Of a stretch of DNA of 64,000 nt, positions 1-8,628 are shown in pieces. A program made the translations under genes and the position numbers. This DNA comes from Acidobacteriota bacterium. Lineage in GTDB: Bacteria > Acidobacteriota > Blastocatellia > Pyrinomonadales > Pyrinomonadaceae. Below the pieces are notes generated by a model. It was not told the DNA's origin. It saw only the letters and a program-made list of their open reading frames with translations, and made no database searches. The stretch lies in NCBI GenBank assembly GCA_020199775.1, contig JAIVJZ010000042.1, forward strand, positions 62,001 through 126,000, in the 5' to 3' direction. How positions within the stretch are numbered: the first letter of the stretch is position 1; each line of letters begins with the position of its first letter.

Positions 1-1590
1 TTCAACGATGTGGACACGGGTTACTTCGGCATCGGCGAAGTGCGCCTTTTCTTCAACCAGAGTGATCGCGGGATCGGCCCCGGCGTGTGCCCTTCAGGCC
101 CCTGCCAGTCATTCGGCTACGGCTACCTGCAAGATTTCGGCACCGTCGGCAAGGCGGGCAGCACGAACACTTCGCTCTACGCACAGGATAGCTGGCAGCC
201 GACCAACCGGCTGACGCTTAACCTCGGCCTCCGTCTCGAACAGGAAGACGTGCCTTCGTTCTCGGAGAACGGGCAGGCGATCAAATTCGGCTGGAGCGAC
301 AAGATCGCGCCGCGCCTCGGTGTGGCCTACGACGTGTTCGGCGACGGCCGGATGAAAGTCTTCGCCAGCTACGGCCAGTTCTTTGATCGCTTCAAGTACG
401 AGTTGCCGCGCGGCTCGTTCGGCGGCGACCGGCTGCTGCGCTACTTCTTCGCGCTGCCCGATCCGAACTACACCACTTACACCAGAGAGTATGCCCTGTC
501 GCACACGCTCGTCGGCCCCATCGACTTCCGCGTGCCCTCCAACGATCCGGCGGACAATCGCGTCGATCCCGATTTGAAGGCGGCGCGGCAGACCGAGTTT
601 ACGGTCGGCACGGAGTACGGTCTGTCGCGAGACATCGTAGTCAGCGGCCGCTTCACGCGTAAGAAACTCGACCGCACCATCGAGGATGTCGGGTTCATCG
701 ATGCCGTGGGCAATGAAAACTTCTTCATCGCCAACCCCGGCATGGGCGTCGTCGCACAGCCGTTCGCGTCCGGGCTCAAGGCTTCGCCGCTGGCCGCGCG
801 CCAGTACAACGCGATGGAACTGCGGCTCGACAAACGTTACGCGCGGAATTACTACCTCAACGCCAGCTATACCTTCAGCCGTCTGACCGGCAACTACTCG
901 GGGCTGTCGAGTTCCGACGAGTTCGACGCGCTCGGCGTGGGTCGTTCGAGTCCGAACGTCAACCGCTTCTTCGACCTGCCGTTCCTCGGCTTCAACACGA
1001 ACGGCGAGCCGGACAACGGCCGTCTCGGCACGGATCGCCCGCACGCTTTGAAGTTGTTCGGGGCTTACACCTTCGACTACAAGAATCTGTTCGGCCGCAA
1101 CTTCAACGAATCGGGTAACCACAGCACGGAGTTGTCGGCCGCTTTCACCGGCCTGAGCGGCACGCCCCTGTCGTCGCGCGTGCAACTCTACGGAGCTTAC
1201 ACCTTCCTCACCACGCGCGGAGATTTGGGGCGCACGCCGATGTTCACCCAGACCGACGCCAGCCTGTCGCACACTTACAAGTTCGGCAACGACGGGCGCT
1301 GGGCGATGAAGTTCGACCTCAACGTGCTTAACCTGCTCAACGAGAACAACGTCACGAGCGTGTTCACGCAAATCTCTCCCGACTCGCTGACGGCCGGTAA
1401 TTTCGGGATCAGCGACGAGGATGGACTCGGCGAGTTAAACACCTTCCGCGCGATCTTCAACGGGGGGCTCACCAATCAAATACAGGCGGGCTTGGCTAAC
1501 GGCAGCATCGCCCGCGATGCCCGCTACAACCAGCCGCTCACGCGCCAGATTCCCCGTCAGGTGCGTTTCGGCTTCAGACTGCTCTTCTAA
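1..1590 (+). CDS. TonB-dependent receptor, C-terminal beta-barrel (5' partial)
   Basis: The reading frame is open from base 1, so the gene begins left of the window. About 529 residues remain, all beta-barrel: alternating aromatic/polar strands, many Tyr/Asn/Arg turns, and a final strand ending in the typical terminal aromatic (…FGFRLLF). The N-terminal carboxypeptidase-regulatory-like domain and plug expected of Oar-like receptors are not in view. In Acidobacteria such receptors form large families thought to import glycans or chelated metals at the outer membrane; the substrate cannot be told from this part. The gene is followed within 30 bases by a hairpin terminator, so it ends a transcript. 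The GTG at base 10 is an internal codon, not a start. Confidence 0.85.
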   Translation, partial: FNDVDTGYFGIGEVRLFFNQSDRGIGPGVCPSGPCQSFGYGYLQDFGTVGKAGSTNTSLYAQDSWQPTNRLTLNLGLRLEQEDVPSFSENGQAIKFGWSDKIAPRLGVAYDVFGDGRMKVFASYGQFFDRFKYELPRGSFGGDRLLRYFFALPDPNYTTYTREYALSHTLVGPIDFRVPSNDPADNRVDPDLKAARQTEFTVGTEYGLSRDIVVSGRFTRKKLDRTIEDVGFIDAVGNENFFIANPGMGVVAQPFASGLKASPLAARQYNAMELRLDKRYARNYYLNASYTFSRLTGNYSGLSSSDEFDALGVGRSSPNVNRFFDLPFLGFNTNGEPDNGRLGTDRPHALKLFGAYTFDYKNLFGRNFNESGNHSTELSAAFTGLSGTPLSSRVQLYGAYTFLTTRGDLGRTPMFTQTDASLSHTYKFGNDGRWAMKFDLNVLNLLNENNVTSVFTQISPDSLTAGNFGISDEDGLGELNTFRAIFNGGLTNQIQAGLANGSIARDARYNQPLTRQIPRQVRFGFRLLF

Positions 1591-1616
1591 AAGCTAACCC
1601 TTTGGAAGCGCGTGGA

Positions 1617-1643
1617 GAACCCGGCAGAATTTCTGCCGGGTTC
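1617..1643 (+). terminator. Hairpin terminator after the TonB receptor gene
   Basis: A perfect inverted repeat of 13 bases (GAACCCGGCAGAA at 1617-1629, complement at 1631-1643) lies 27 bases after the receptor stop. The T-tract is weak (TTCATT), so it could be an imperfect intrinsic terminator. Confidence 0.65.
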
Positions 1644-1757
1644 TTCATTAACTTTAAGACGTTAATGACGCGGCCTTCCGCCGGCGGCCGGGGCGGCGAC
1701 TAAGAAGTGTGGACGGGTGACAACCATGACGGCAGGTTGTTATCGCGAGGTAGAGAG

Positions 1758-2195
1758 ATGACGGATGTTTCAACCACCGGGGAGAACTATTATCGCTGGC
1801 TCATCGAGCATTCCGCAGACATCATTTCCGTTTTCAAAATTGACGGGTCGGTTCTGTACAAAAGCCCTATCGTCGAACGCCTCCTCGGCTATGCGCCCGC
1901 CGAGCTAATCGGCGGAAACGAGTTTGACTACATTCATCCTGAGGATCACTTCAGAGTCCATGCCGCGCTCGATGAAGTGTCGGCGCACCGGGGCTTGGGT
2001 TCGACGATCTCCTATCGCGTGCGCCACAAAGACGGCTCGTGGCGCTATCTCGAATCCATCGGCATGATGGCGTCTGACGGCAGTGGCGAGCCTGTGTGTG
2101 TCGTCAACTCGCGCGACATCACCGGGCGCAAGCGGGCTGAGATGGAGAGTGATGCCTTCGTGCGGAAATTGCGCGGCCAACCGCCGCCGGATTAA
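1758..2195 (+). CDS. PAS-domain-only protein
   Basis: A 145-residue protein. The start is ATG 1758, preceded by GAGG with a 7-base spacer; the longer in-frame opening at 1707 has no ribosome binding site. Residues about 10-130 form one PAS/PAC sensor domain (YRWLIEHSADIISVF, then LLGYAPAELIG, a PHPED-like IHPEDH, and a closing DITGRKRAE). This is the usual PAC end that normally leads into a kinase, GGDEF or second PAS. Here the protein stops about 20 residues later with no output domain, and its stop codon lies inside the first unit of a short tandem repeat. It may be a truncated sensor kinase or a genuine stand-alone PAS; ligand unknown. It is an isolated gene with no operon partner. Confidence 0.7.
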   Translation: MTDVSTTGENYYRWLIEHSADIISVFKIDGSVLYKSPIVERLLGYAPAELIGGNEFDYIHPEDHFRVHAALDEVSAHRGLGSTISYRVRHKDGSWRYLESIGMMASDGSGEPVCVVNSRDITGRKRAEMESDAFVRKLRGQPPPD

Positions 2196-2262
2196 GCGCG
2201 CGGGCGCGTCTGCAAAGTAAGCGCGCGGGCGCGTCTGCAAAGTAAGCGCGCGGGCACGCCTG
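2193..2262. repeat. 25-bp tandem repeat, about 2.8 copies
   Basis: The units start TAAGCGCGCGGGCGCGTCTG. Two perfect copies lie at 2193-2217 and 2218-2242, and a third, diverged partial copy at 2243-2262. The first TAA is the stop codon of the PAS gene. Each unit is GC-rich and partly self-complementary. Its placement suggests local slippage or rearrangement at the 3' end of that gene. Confidence 0.8.
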
Positions 2263-2363
2263 ACGCCGCTCTGGCCCGTGGTGTGGGGTTATGGAAAAAA
2301 CGCCGGCCGGCCATTCTTCCGTCTCATCTCTGATTCCAGACAGTCAACACGTCGCCCTCACCA

Positions 2364-2392
2364 TTTTCTACAGCCCGAACGGCGCGTATAAT
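2364..2392 (+). promoter_or_regulatory. Candidate promoter for the VWFA-type gene
   Basis: A perfect TATAAT at 2387-2392 sits 38 bases before the ATG at 2430. The -35 position (2364-2369, TTTTCT) matches only in part, so this rests mainly on the -10 box. Confidence 0.35.
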
Positions 2393-2429
2393 GCGCACAA
2401 CATTTGGTTCTTTTCTGTCAGGAGCCCCT

Positions 2430-3921
2430 ATGAAAAAATCTAAGATGTTCGGCTTGATCCTGAGCCTCGTGTTCTGTTTTCCCATACAGGGACAGCAGCA
2501 GCAGACTTCTCCAACGCCGCAACCGGACGAGGACGTCGTCGTCATCTCGACCAACCTCGTGCAGGTGGATGTGGTCATCACGGACAAGGAGGGGCGGCAC
2601 GTCACCGAGCTTCAGCCCGGAGACTTTGAAATTTACGAGAACAAGAAGAAGCAACAGATCACCAACTTTTCATACGTCTCGACCGGCGTTCAGGCCGCCC
2701 GACGCGTCGGCGACGAGACGAACGTTCAACCGGCCGGTCTACGACCTTCGCAAATGCGCCGCACGGTCGCCATCGTCGTAGACGATCTGGGAATCTCTTT
2801 CGAGAGCATCCCCTACGTCCGCGACGCGTTGAGGAAATTCGTCGACGAGCAAATGCGGCCCGAAGATCAGGTGGCGATCTTTCTGACCAGTAAAAGCATC
2901 AGCTCTTTGCAGCAATTCACCTCGGATAAAAGCAGGCTGCACGCCGCCATCGCGGACATCCGTTTCTTCCCCGGCGGCCACGGCGGCCTGAGCGCCTTCG
3001 AACAACCTTCGGCGCAGATGAAAGACGCGACGGTGACCTCCGAGTCGGCGAATAAGTCTGCCGGTATCATCGCCGATCTGGAGGCTGCGCGCCGCCAACT
3101 ATACGGTCGGCACGTTCGGCGCTCTCGACTTTATTATGCAAGGGTTGAGCGAGTTGCCGGGGCGCAAAGCGATGATGCTCTACGCGGAATCTTTCCGCCT
3201 GTTCACCAATCAGGGGCGTAACGTCAAGCTCCTGACTTATCTCAAGCGGCTCACCGACCGCGCCAATCGCGCCTCCACCGTCATCTACACCACGGACGCG
3301 AGCGGGCTCACTCAACCCAACGCGACGGCAGCGGATAAAGTCCTCGGCCTCTCCTACACCTTCGATCCGAACATTCTGCTGGCAGGCAGCCCCCTCGGCG
3401 CGAGCCCGGAGGATTCGAGAGGCAACCAGTCAACCGTTGCGCCGACTTTAAGTCAGGTCTCGCGAACCGAAGGGGGCTCGTCCGCCGCTTTCAAGAATCT
3501 CGAAGAGTTGATGAGTTTGAGGGACGCGCAGAACATCGAATCTCAGAGCGTGCTTTCACTTCTCGCGCAAGAGACCGGCAGCCTGTTCACACGCAACACC
3601 AACAATCTGGCCGTCGGCACGCAAAGGATGTTGGAAGACCAGAAGGGATACTACCTGATCGGGTATCGGCCGGATGCGTCGCCGGTGGACGAGCAAACCG
3701 GGCGTCCGCGCTATCACGATTTGACCGTCAGGGTGAAGCGCGCGGGGCTGCGCGTGCGCTCTCGCGAAGGCTACTACGGAGTTTTCATCGTTCGGCTGCC
3801 GGCGCGGGTCAGCGTTCAATTCAAAAAATTGGAATTCCGCTGCCGCCGAAAGAAACGATATTCTGGTTATTCGCTTCACTCTTTGAAGAGGGCAAGACGC
3901 ATGCCGTCAACCGGCCACTGA
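2430..3921 (+). pseudogene. VWFA-related secreted protein, frameshifted
   Basis: The start is ATG 2430 with CAGGAG just upstream, then a signal peptide (KKSKMFGLILSLVFCFPIQG). The body matches the acidobacterial VWFA-related family: VVISTNLVQVDVVITDKEGRHV, DFEIYENKKKQQI, then a von Willebrand A core with the MIDAS-like VVDDLGIS. The first frame is lost near 3090. The family continues one base out of frame (GTFGALDFIMQGLSELPGRK…, YYLIGYRPDASPVDE, LRVRSREGYYGV) until 3921, so one extra base or a two-base loss lies around 3085-3100. After GYYGV the C-terminus becomes unrelated basic sequence, shorter than usual for the family, hinting at further decay. Function is unknown; family members are secreted and presumably bind metal through the VWA fold. 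A sequencing error at the first shift cannot be excluded. Confidence 0.7.
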
Positions 3922-4351
3922 GGTAACTCTCGGGGTATCGCACGACCCTTCGATCAAGACGGAGAAGCGCGATGTAAATCTTGATTAATTTGGATGTGAA
4001 AGTTGAAAACTCTATAGAAATGAATTTCTTTGAGTTTCCAAAAAATCGGAAAATCTCGACGACCTTTGCCAACTCATCCGTGAGCCATTGCAAAGATTAT
4101 TTCGCGGCGGGGCGACTGTCGGTGTCCATGCGTGACAACAAAAACAACTCGGCCGGAATACCAAATTTCACATCCCTCGTCTGCCACATGGAACTAGGTA
4201 GCCATACCTTGTGCGATGGCAGGCATGCTCCTGCCGCTCATCTTCTACTCTGACCGATGCGCTTCATTCATTCTGAACGGACGCTGACCGCAAACGTCAA
4301 AACTGCCGCAGGGATAGTTAATTTTTCAACTTATTTCCCGCGAGAGTCTTG
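3922..4351. other. Non-coding interval before the subtilisin genes
   Basis: About 430 bases, AT-richer than the flanks. A 90-codon opening (3981-4253) has no ribosome binding site and no recognisable protein. I see no RNA gene. The right end leads into the candidate promoter and structured leader listed separately. Confidence 0.5.
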
Positions 4352-4367
4352 TGGCATGCCGCTAGCA
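4352..4367 (+). promoter_or_regulatory. Candidate sigma54-type promoter
   Basis: TGGCATG, four bases, then TAGCA resembles the -24/-12 consensus TGGCACG-N4-TTGCA, with GG and GC ten bases apart. It lies about 65 bases before the structured leader of the first subtilisin gene. The site is also part of a short GCATGC/GCATGC inverted repeat, so the match could be chance. Confidence 0.3.
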
Positions 4368-4431
4368 TGCGGACTGTCGAGCACTACCTGCGCTTTAAGT
4401 TCTTTCCCGCAGGAATAGATGTCACCGATAA

Positions 4432-4514
4432 GAGCCCCCACGCGGCGAAAGCCCGCGACGGGCATGCACTCACCGGCCTAAGTTCGCCCTGCGGGCGGAT
4501 AAGGCAGCGGAAGT
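4432..4514 (+). promoter_or_regulatory. Structured 5' leader, possible riboswitch
   Basis: Several compatible pairings can be read. A stem capped by a GAAA tetraloop lies at 4441-4457. A CGCCC/GGGCG hairpin lies at 4485-4497. A composite helix pairs 4468-4470, 4473-4475 and 4476-4479 with 4512-4514, 4508-4510 and 4502-4505. The string CCGGCCTAA followed by a hairpin and AGCGG resembles the 3' half of the cyclic-di-GMP-I (GEMM) riboswitch, and CCTAAG is a tetraloop-receptor strand. The canonical 5' half (GCACAGGGCAAACC, GGGACGCAAAGCC) is absent, so class membership is unproven. The fold ends seven bases before the AGGA ribosome binding site of the subtilisin gene, a position suited to translational control. 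Confidence 0.35.
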
Positions 4515-4530
4515 TCCCGAAGGACAACAC

Positions 4531-6351
4531 ATGAAAATATCCAAGTACCCTTTGCCGCTCAAGCGGGTGAAGGCACTCGCTCTGCTCTTCGCCTTAGGTG
4601 GAGCTTTATTGCTCTCAAACTATCCCCCGCCCACCTCCGCTAAAGACACCAGCAGTGAAGCATCAACCTATAAAATTTCGGTAGAGGTGTCGAAGCTGGA
4701 TAAGGATTTTAATGCGGACGCCATTCTCCAACTCAACGCCCCGATGAGCGACGCACTGAGCGATTACATCAAGAAGAACATCAGCTTGAAGGAATCGTTC
4801 CCGAATCTCGATGCCTACGCCATCAAGTTCAAGGTTTCTCTGGCGGCCGAGCTGACAGAGTTCCCCGAAGTCTCCTTCATCTCGATAGATAAAGAGGTCA
4901 AGAAATTCGGCCACGTCTCACGCACGACAGGCGCGGATGCGGCGCGGTCTCTGGGCGGAAAAACCACCTACGACGGCGCGGGCGTCGCCATCGCCGTGCT
5001 CGATTCCGGCATTGATACGACCCACAAGTCGTTCTACGACGGCAAGACTTCGAACGTCTCATACAGTCAAGACTTCACCGGCGAGAATCGCACGGACGAT
5101 CCTTTCGGCCACGGCTCGCACGTCGCGTCGGCGACCGTCGGCAGCCCTTCGCTTCAGAGCGGCGCATACGGCGGCATCGCGCCCAAAGCACGCATCGTGA
5201 ACCTCAGGGTGCTGAATTCGCATGGCACAGGGACGGTGACCACGGTGCTGCGCGCGCTCAACTGGCTTGTGCCCAACCGCGCCAGATACAACATCCGCGT
5301 CGTCAACATGAGCCTCGGCGCGACCGCCGCTGACTCCTATCAACAAGACCCTCTCTGCCGCGCCGTCCGTCGCCTCGTCAACAGCGGCACGGTGGTAGTT
5401 GCGGCCGCGGGAAACAGCGGCAAGGACGCAAACGGCAACAAGATTTACGGCGCGATACACACGCCGGGCATTGAGCCTTCGGTCATCACCGTAGGCGCGA
5501 CCAACACTTTCGGCACCGATACTCGTTCCGACGATGCAGTGACGAGCTACAGTTCGCGCGGTCCGACGCGCAGCTTCTGGGTGGATAATAATGATTCCGT
5601 CTTTTACGACAACGTCATCAAGCCGGAGTTGGTCGCGCCGGGCAACCGGCTCGTTTGGGCGCAAGGTCGTAACAACTACATCGTCTCGAACAATCCACAC
5701 CTCGCGGTCAACACCAAAGACTACAAAATGATGTACCTGAGCGGCACATCAATGGCGACGCCGCTCGTGTCGGGCGCGGTCGCGCTGATCTTACAAGCGA
5801 ACCCGACGCTCACGCCCAACCTCGTGAAGATGACGCTTGAGTACACGGCGCAGCCGCTCTATGGAAACAACATCGTCGAACAGGGCGCAGGCCAACTAAA
5901 TGTCGAAGGCGCAGTCAGGCTGGCGAAGGCGATCCGCACGGATTTAACCTCGGCCACTTCCGTCGGCGACCCGCTCCTGACGAACATCATGTTGCCTGAT
6001 CTCTACTCGGCTTTTAACAACGAGGTCTTCAATTGGTCGCAGAGCCTCCTGATTGACCCGACCTACGTCGCGCGCGGGGTGAATCTGGTCAGCAAGTACC
6101 AGATGATCTACGGGCAGGGCATCATGGTCTCAGACGGCATCATGGTCTCAGACGGCATTATGGTTTCCGACGGCATCATGGTCTCCGATGGCATCATGGT
6201 TTCCGACGGCATTTTGGTCTCCGATGGCATCATGGTTTCGGATGGCATCATGGTTTCGGATGGCATCATGGTCTCCGATGGGATTATGGTCTCGGACGGC
6301 ATTTTGGTCTCCGATTGCGCCGACGGCGATGACACGGCGGGGATGAAGTAA
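4531..6351 (+). CDS. Secreted subtilisin-like (S8) serine protease with GIMVSD repeats
   Basis: A 606-residue protein. ATG 4531 follows AGGA with a 6-base spacer. Residues 1-38 are a signal peptide (KALALLFALGGALLLSNY…SAK); about 40-130 look like an inhibitor-I9-like propeptide. The S8 catalytic domain spans about 130-470, with the triad Asp158 (AVLDSGID), His194 (GHGSHVA) and Ser407 (GTSMATP), plus the oxyanion Asn in AAAGNSG. Residues 530-595 are eleven exact or near-exact GI(M/L)VSD hexapeptides, followed by a short acidic end. All catalytic residues are present, so an active extracellular endopeptidase is expected. The period-6 tail may form a beta-solenoid or a surface/sorting region; no function is known to me. 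The next gene, 19 bases downstream, is a paralogue, so a tandem duplication and shared transcript are likely. Confidence 0.88.
   Translation: MKISKYPLPLKRVKALALLFALGGALLLSNYPPPTSAKDTSSEASTYKISVEVSKLDKDFNADAILQLNAPMSDALSDYIKKNISLKESFPNLDAYAIKFKVSLAAELTEFPEVSFISIDKEVKKFGHVSRTTGADAARSLGGKTTYDGAGVAIAVLDSGIDTTHKSFYDGKTSNVSYSQDFTGENRTDDPFGHGSHVASATVGSPSLQSGAYGGIAPKARIVNLRVLNSHGTGTVTTVLRALNWLVPNRARYNIRVVNMSLGATAADSYQQDPLCRAVRRLVNSGTVVVAAAGNSGKDANGNKIYGAIHTPGIEPSVITVGATNTFGTDTRSDDAVTSYSSRGPTRSFWVDNNDSVFYDNVIKPELVAPGNRLVWAQGRNNYIVSNNPHLAVNTKDYKMMYLSGTSMATPLVSGAVALILQANPTLTPNLVKMTLEYTAQPLYGNNIVEQGAGQLNVEGAVRLAKAIRTDLTSATSVGDPLLTNIMLPDLYSAFNNEVFNWSQSLLIDPTYVARGVNLVSKYQMIYGQGIMVSDGIMVSDGIMVSDGIMVSDGIMVSDGILVSDGIMVSDGIMVSDGIMVSDGIMVSDGILVSDCADGDDTAGMK
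6118..6315 (+). repeat. 18-bp coding repeat, 11 units (GIMVSD)
   Basis: Eleven 18-base units encode GIMVSD (9 copies) or GILVSD (2 copies). Third positions vary (GTC/GTT, TCA/TCC/TCG), so the peptide is kept while the DNA has drifted, which argues for selection on the protein rather than very recent slippage. Confidence 0.95.
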
Positions 6352-6370
6352 GGAAGTGAGGCTCAAGAAG

Positions 6371-8605
6371 ATGAGAACAAAGATGAAAAAGACGAATGTC
6401 TATAGCTCGAAGGTAGCGGCCACGCTTCTGCTGACGCTGGCCCTCTGCCTCGGCATGCTGCACGGCGCGGGACTAACAGCAGCGCGGGCGCAGAGCTTAA
6501 TTGCGGACAACCCGAAGGTCTCGAACGACCTTGAAAGCGTCCTCGTCAATAGTCCCGATGTCACGCACGTTCAGGCCGTGATCGTCACTCCGTCCACGCC
6601 CACCAAGTCCCTGATGAGCTACCTGACCACGGTCAGTGTTATCGTTGATAGGAAGATGGTCAACCTGCCGATGCTGGCCGTGAAGGTACCCGTGAAGCAG
6701 GTCTTCGACATCGCCGCCCGCACGGACGTGACCTACATCTCCCTTGACCGGCAGGCGAAACGAACCGGCCACGTCTCTTTGACCACGGGCGCGGACGCGG
6801 CGCGCGCGATGGGCGGCGCGACCCCTCACGACGGCGCGGGCGTTGGGATCGCCGTCATGGACTCCGGCATCTTCACGCAGCACCTATCCTTCAACAAGGA
6901 CGGTGTATCGCGCGTCAAGGCGAGCGTTGACTTCACGGGCGAGGGGCGCACCGACGACCCTTACGGCCACGGCACGCACGTCGCCGGAATCGCCGCCGGC
7001 AACGGCATGGTCTCGAACGCCGCATATCAGGGCGTCGCCCCCGCGGCCAACCTCGTCAACCTGCGGGTGCTGAACTCGCAGGGGAGAGGCACGCTCTCCG
7101 GTATCCTCTCGGCCATTGACTGGGTGCTCGCCAACCGCACGACCTATAACATCCGGGTAGTGAACATGAGCCTCGGCACAGAGGCGTTGGACTCTTACAG
7201 GAGCGACCCGCTCTGCCGCGCCGCGCGCAAGCTCGTAGACGCGGGCGTGGTGGTGGTCGCCGCCGCCGGAAATCAGGGTAAGAACTCGTCGGGTCAGAAA
7301 CTCTACGGCCTGATCCACTCGCCGGGCATTGATCCCAGCGTGATCACGGTGGGCGCGACCAACACCTTCGGCACCGACCTGCGCAACGACGACGTGGTGA
7401 CGACTTACAGTTCGCGCGGCCCGACGCGCGGTTACTACACCGACCTGCTCGGCGTGAAACACTACGACAATTTGATCAAGCCTGACCTCGTCGCGCCGGG
7501 CAACAAGATCGTTGACCCTCAATCGCCTTCCAACTACCTCGTCACGAACAACCCCGCCTTAGACGCCAACGTCAGCGGCAGCAGCACGAAGGAGCAGATG
7601 TACCTGTCGGGCACCTCGATGGCTACTCCGTCCGTGGCCGGTGCGGTGGCCTTGCTCTTGCAGGCCAACCCGAAGCTGACGCCGAACATGGTCAAGATGA
7701 TCCTGATGTACACGGCGCAGCCTCTGGCCGGGTTCAACAACTTCGATCAAGGGGCGGGGCAACTCAACCTTGAGGGGGCGATGCGTCTGGCAAAACTCGT
7801 GCGACAGGACATAACTTCTCTGACGCCCGTCGGCGCGCCCCTGCTGACGACCACTACTTTACCCGTACAGCAGTCAACGGTCGCAAACTGGACATTCAAC
7901 TGGGGCGGCGCCGTGGTGATGGATCACACGTTCGCCACGGGTGTGAATTTGATTACGAAGTATCAGGCCATCTATGGGCTGGGGCTGGTGCTTTCGGATG
8001 GCACGACCGTGGCTGACGGCGTGCTCGTCTCGGACGGCGTGCTCGTCTCGGACGGCGTGCTCGTCTCGGATAGCATTATGACCTCCTCCGGCGTGCTGGT
8101 TTCGGATGGGACGGTGTTCATGGGCACGGGCGTCCTGATCGGCGACGGCACACTGCTGGGCGACGGCGTGCTCGTCTCGGACGGCGTGCTCGTCTCGGAC
8201 GGCGTGCTCGTCTCGGACAATCTGCTCCGGGCGGACGTGTACGCGCTGGCAAGCAGGGCGTTAGTCGAAGGCGACAGCGGCCTGTCAATGGCGGTCGAGG
8301 CGGATACCACGATTGACCCGCCCGCCGCACCCGCGAGCTTGGTTGTGGTCGCCGTCTCGACGACGCAACTGGATTTGTCTTGGAAGGACATGTCATCGGA
8401 CGAGTCCGGCTTCCTCATCGAGCGGTGTGCGGGCGCGACCTGCACCAACTTCGCGCAGATCGCACAGGCGGCGGCGGGCGCAACCTCGTACTCGAACACG
8501 GGGCTGGTGAAGGCCGCCACCTACCGCTACAGGGTGCGCGCCTTCAACGCGGCCGGCAATTCAGCCTATACCTTAATCGTCAACGGTACGACCAAGAGCC
8601 GCTAA
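6371..8605 (+). CDS. Secreted subtilisin-like (S8) protease with VLVSDG repeats and FnIII domain
   Basis: A 744-residue protein if it begins at ATG 6371; GTG 6356 and ATG 6383 are alternatives. A signal peptide (VAATLLLTLALCLGMLHG…ARA) is followed by a propeptide and an S8 domain, with Asp164 (AVMDSGIF), His200 (GHGTHVAG) and Ser416 (GTSMATP). It is clearly paralogous to the preceding protease (shared TGADAAR, NTFGTD, YSSRGPTR). The repeat region (7982-8218) is less regular: GVLVSDG units mixed with variants such as GTTVAD and GVLIGDG. The last about 95 residues are a fibronectin-III domain (PASLVVVAVSTTQLDLSW, ESGFLIERC, YRYRVRAFNAAGNSAY), close to that at the end of the M36 protease at 13.6-16.7 kb. 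Expected role: extracellular protein degradation, with the FnIII domain as a spacer or binding module. Confidence 0.87.
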   Translation: MRTKMKKTNVYSSKVAATLLLTLALCLGMLHGAGLTAARAQSLIADNPKVSNDLESVLVNSPDVTHVQAVIVTPSTPTKSLMSYLTTVSVIVDRKMVNLPMLAVKVPVKQVFDIAARTDVTYISLDRQAKRTGHVSLTTGADAARAMGGATPHDGAGVGIAVMDSGIFTQHLSFNKDGVSRVKASVDFTGEGRTDDPYGHGTHVAGIAAGNGMVSNAAYQGVAPAANLVNLRVLNSQGRGTLSGILSAIDWVLANRTTYNIRVVNMSLGTEALDSYRSDPLCRAARKLVDAGVVVVAAAGNQGKNSSGQKLYGLIHSPGIDPSVITVGATNTFGTDLRNDDVVTTYSSRGPTRGYYTDLLGVKHYDNLIKPDLVAPGNKIVDPQSPSNYLVTNNPALDANVSGSSTKEQMYLSGTSMATPSVAGAVALLLQANPKLTPNMVKMILMYTAQPLAGFNNFDQGAGQLNLEGAMRLAKLVRQDITSLTPVGAPLLTTTTLPVQQSTVANWTFNWGGAVVMDHTFATGVNLITKYQAIYGLGLVLSDGTTVADGVLVSDGVLVSDGVLVSDSIMTSSGVLVSDGTVFMGTGVLIGDGTLLGDGVLVSDGVLVSDGVLVSDNLLRADVYALASRALVEGDSGLSMAVEADTTIDPPAAPASLVVVAVSTTQLDLSWKDMSSDESGFLIERCAGATCTNFAQIAQAAAGATSYSNTGLVKAATYRYRVRAFNAAGNSAYTLIVNGTTKSR
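7982..8218 (+). repeat. Degenerate 18-bp coding repeat (GVLVSD)
   Basis: About 13 hexapeptide units. Two clusters of three near-identical 18-base units (gacggcgtgctcgtctcg) flank a diverged centre. It is homologous in position and motif to the GIMVSD array of the upstream protease. Confidence 0.9.
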
Positions 8606-8628
8606 ACTTGGGGAAGGAACAATCAGCC

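Noticed and set aside
109..1371. Long minus-strand ORF opposite the TonB receptor
   Set aside because: Shadow of a GC-rich coding strand; low-complexity Arg/Val/Glu with no motif.
3981..4253. 90-codon ORF between the VWFA gene and the first protease
   Set aside because: No ribosome binding site, no family signature, odd composition.
6118..6315. CRISPR array
   Set aside because: The 18-base units are directly adjacent coding repeats without spacers.
8380..8628. Longer 5' end for the tandem-GNAT protein
   Set aside because: Shadows the FnIII domain of the protease; ATG 8629 has a ribosome binding site.
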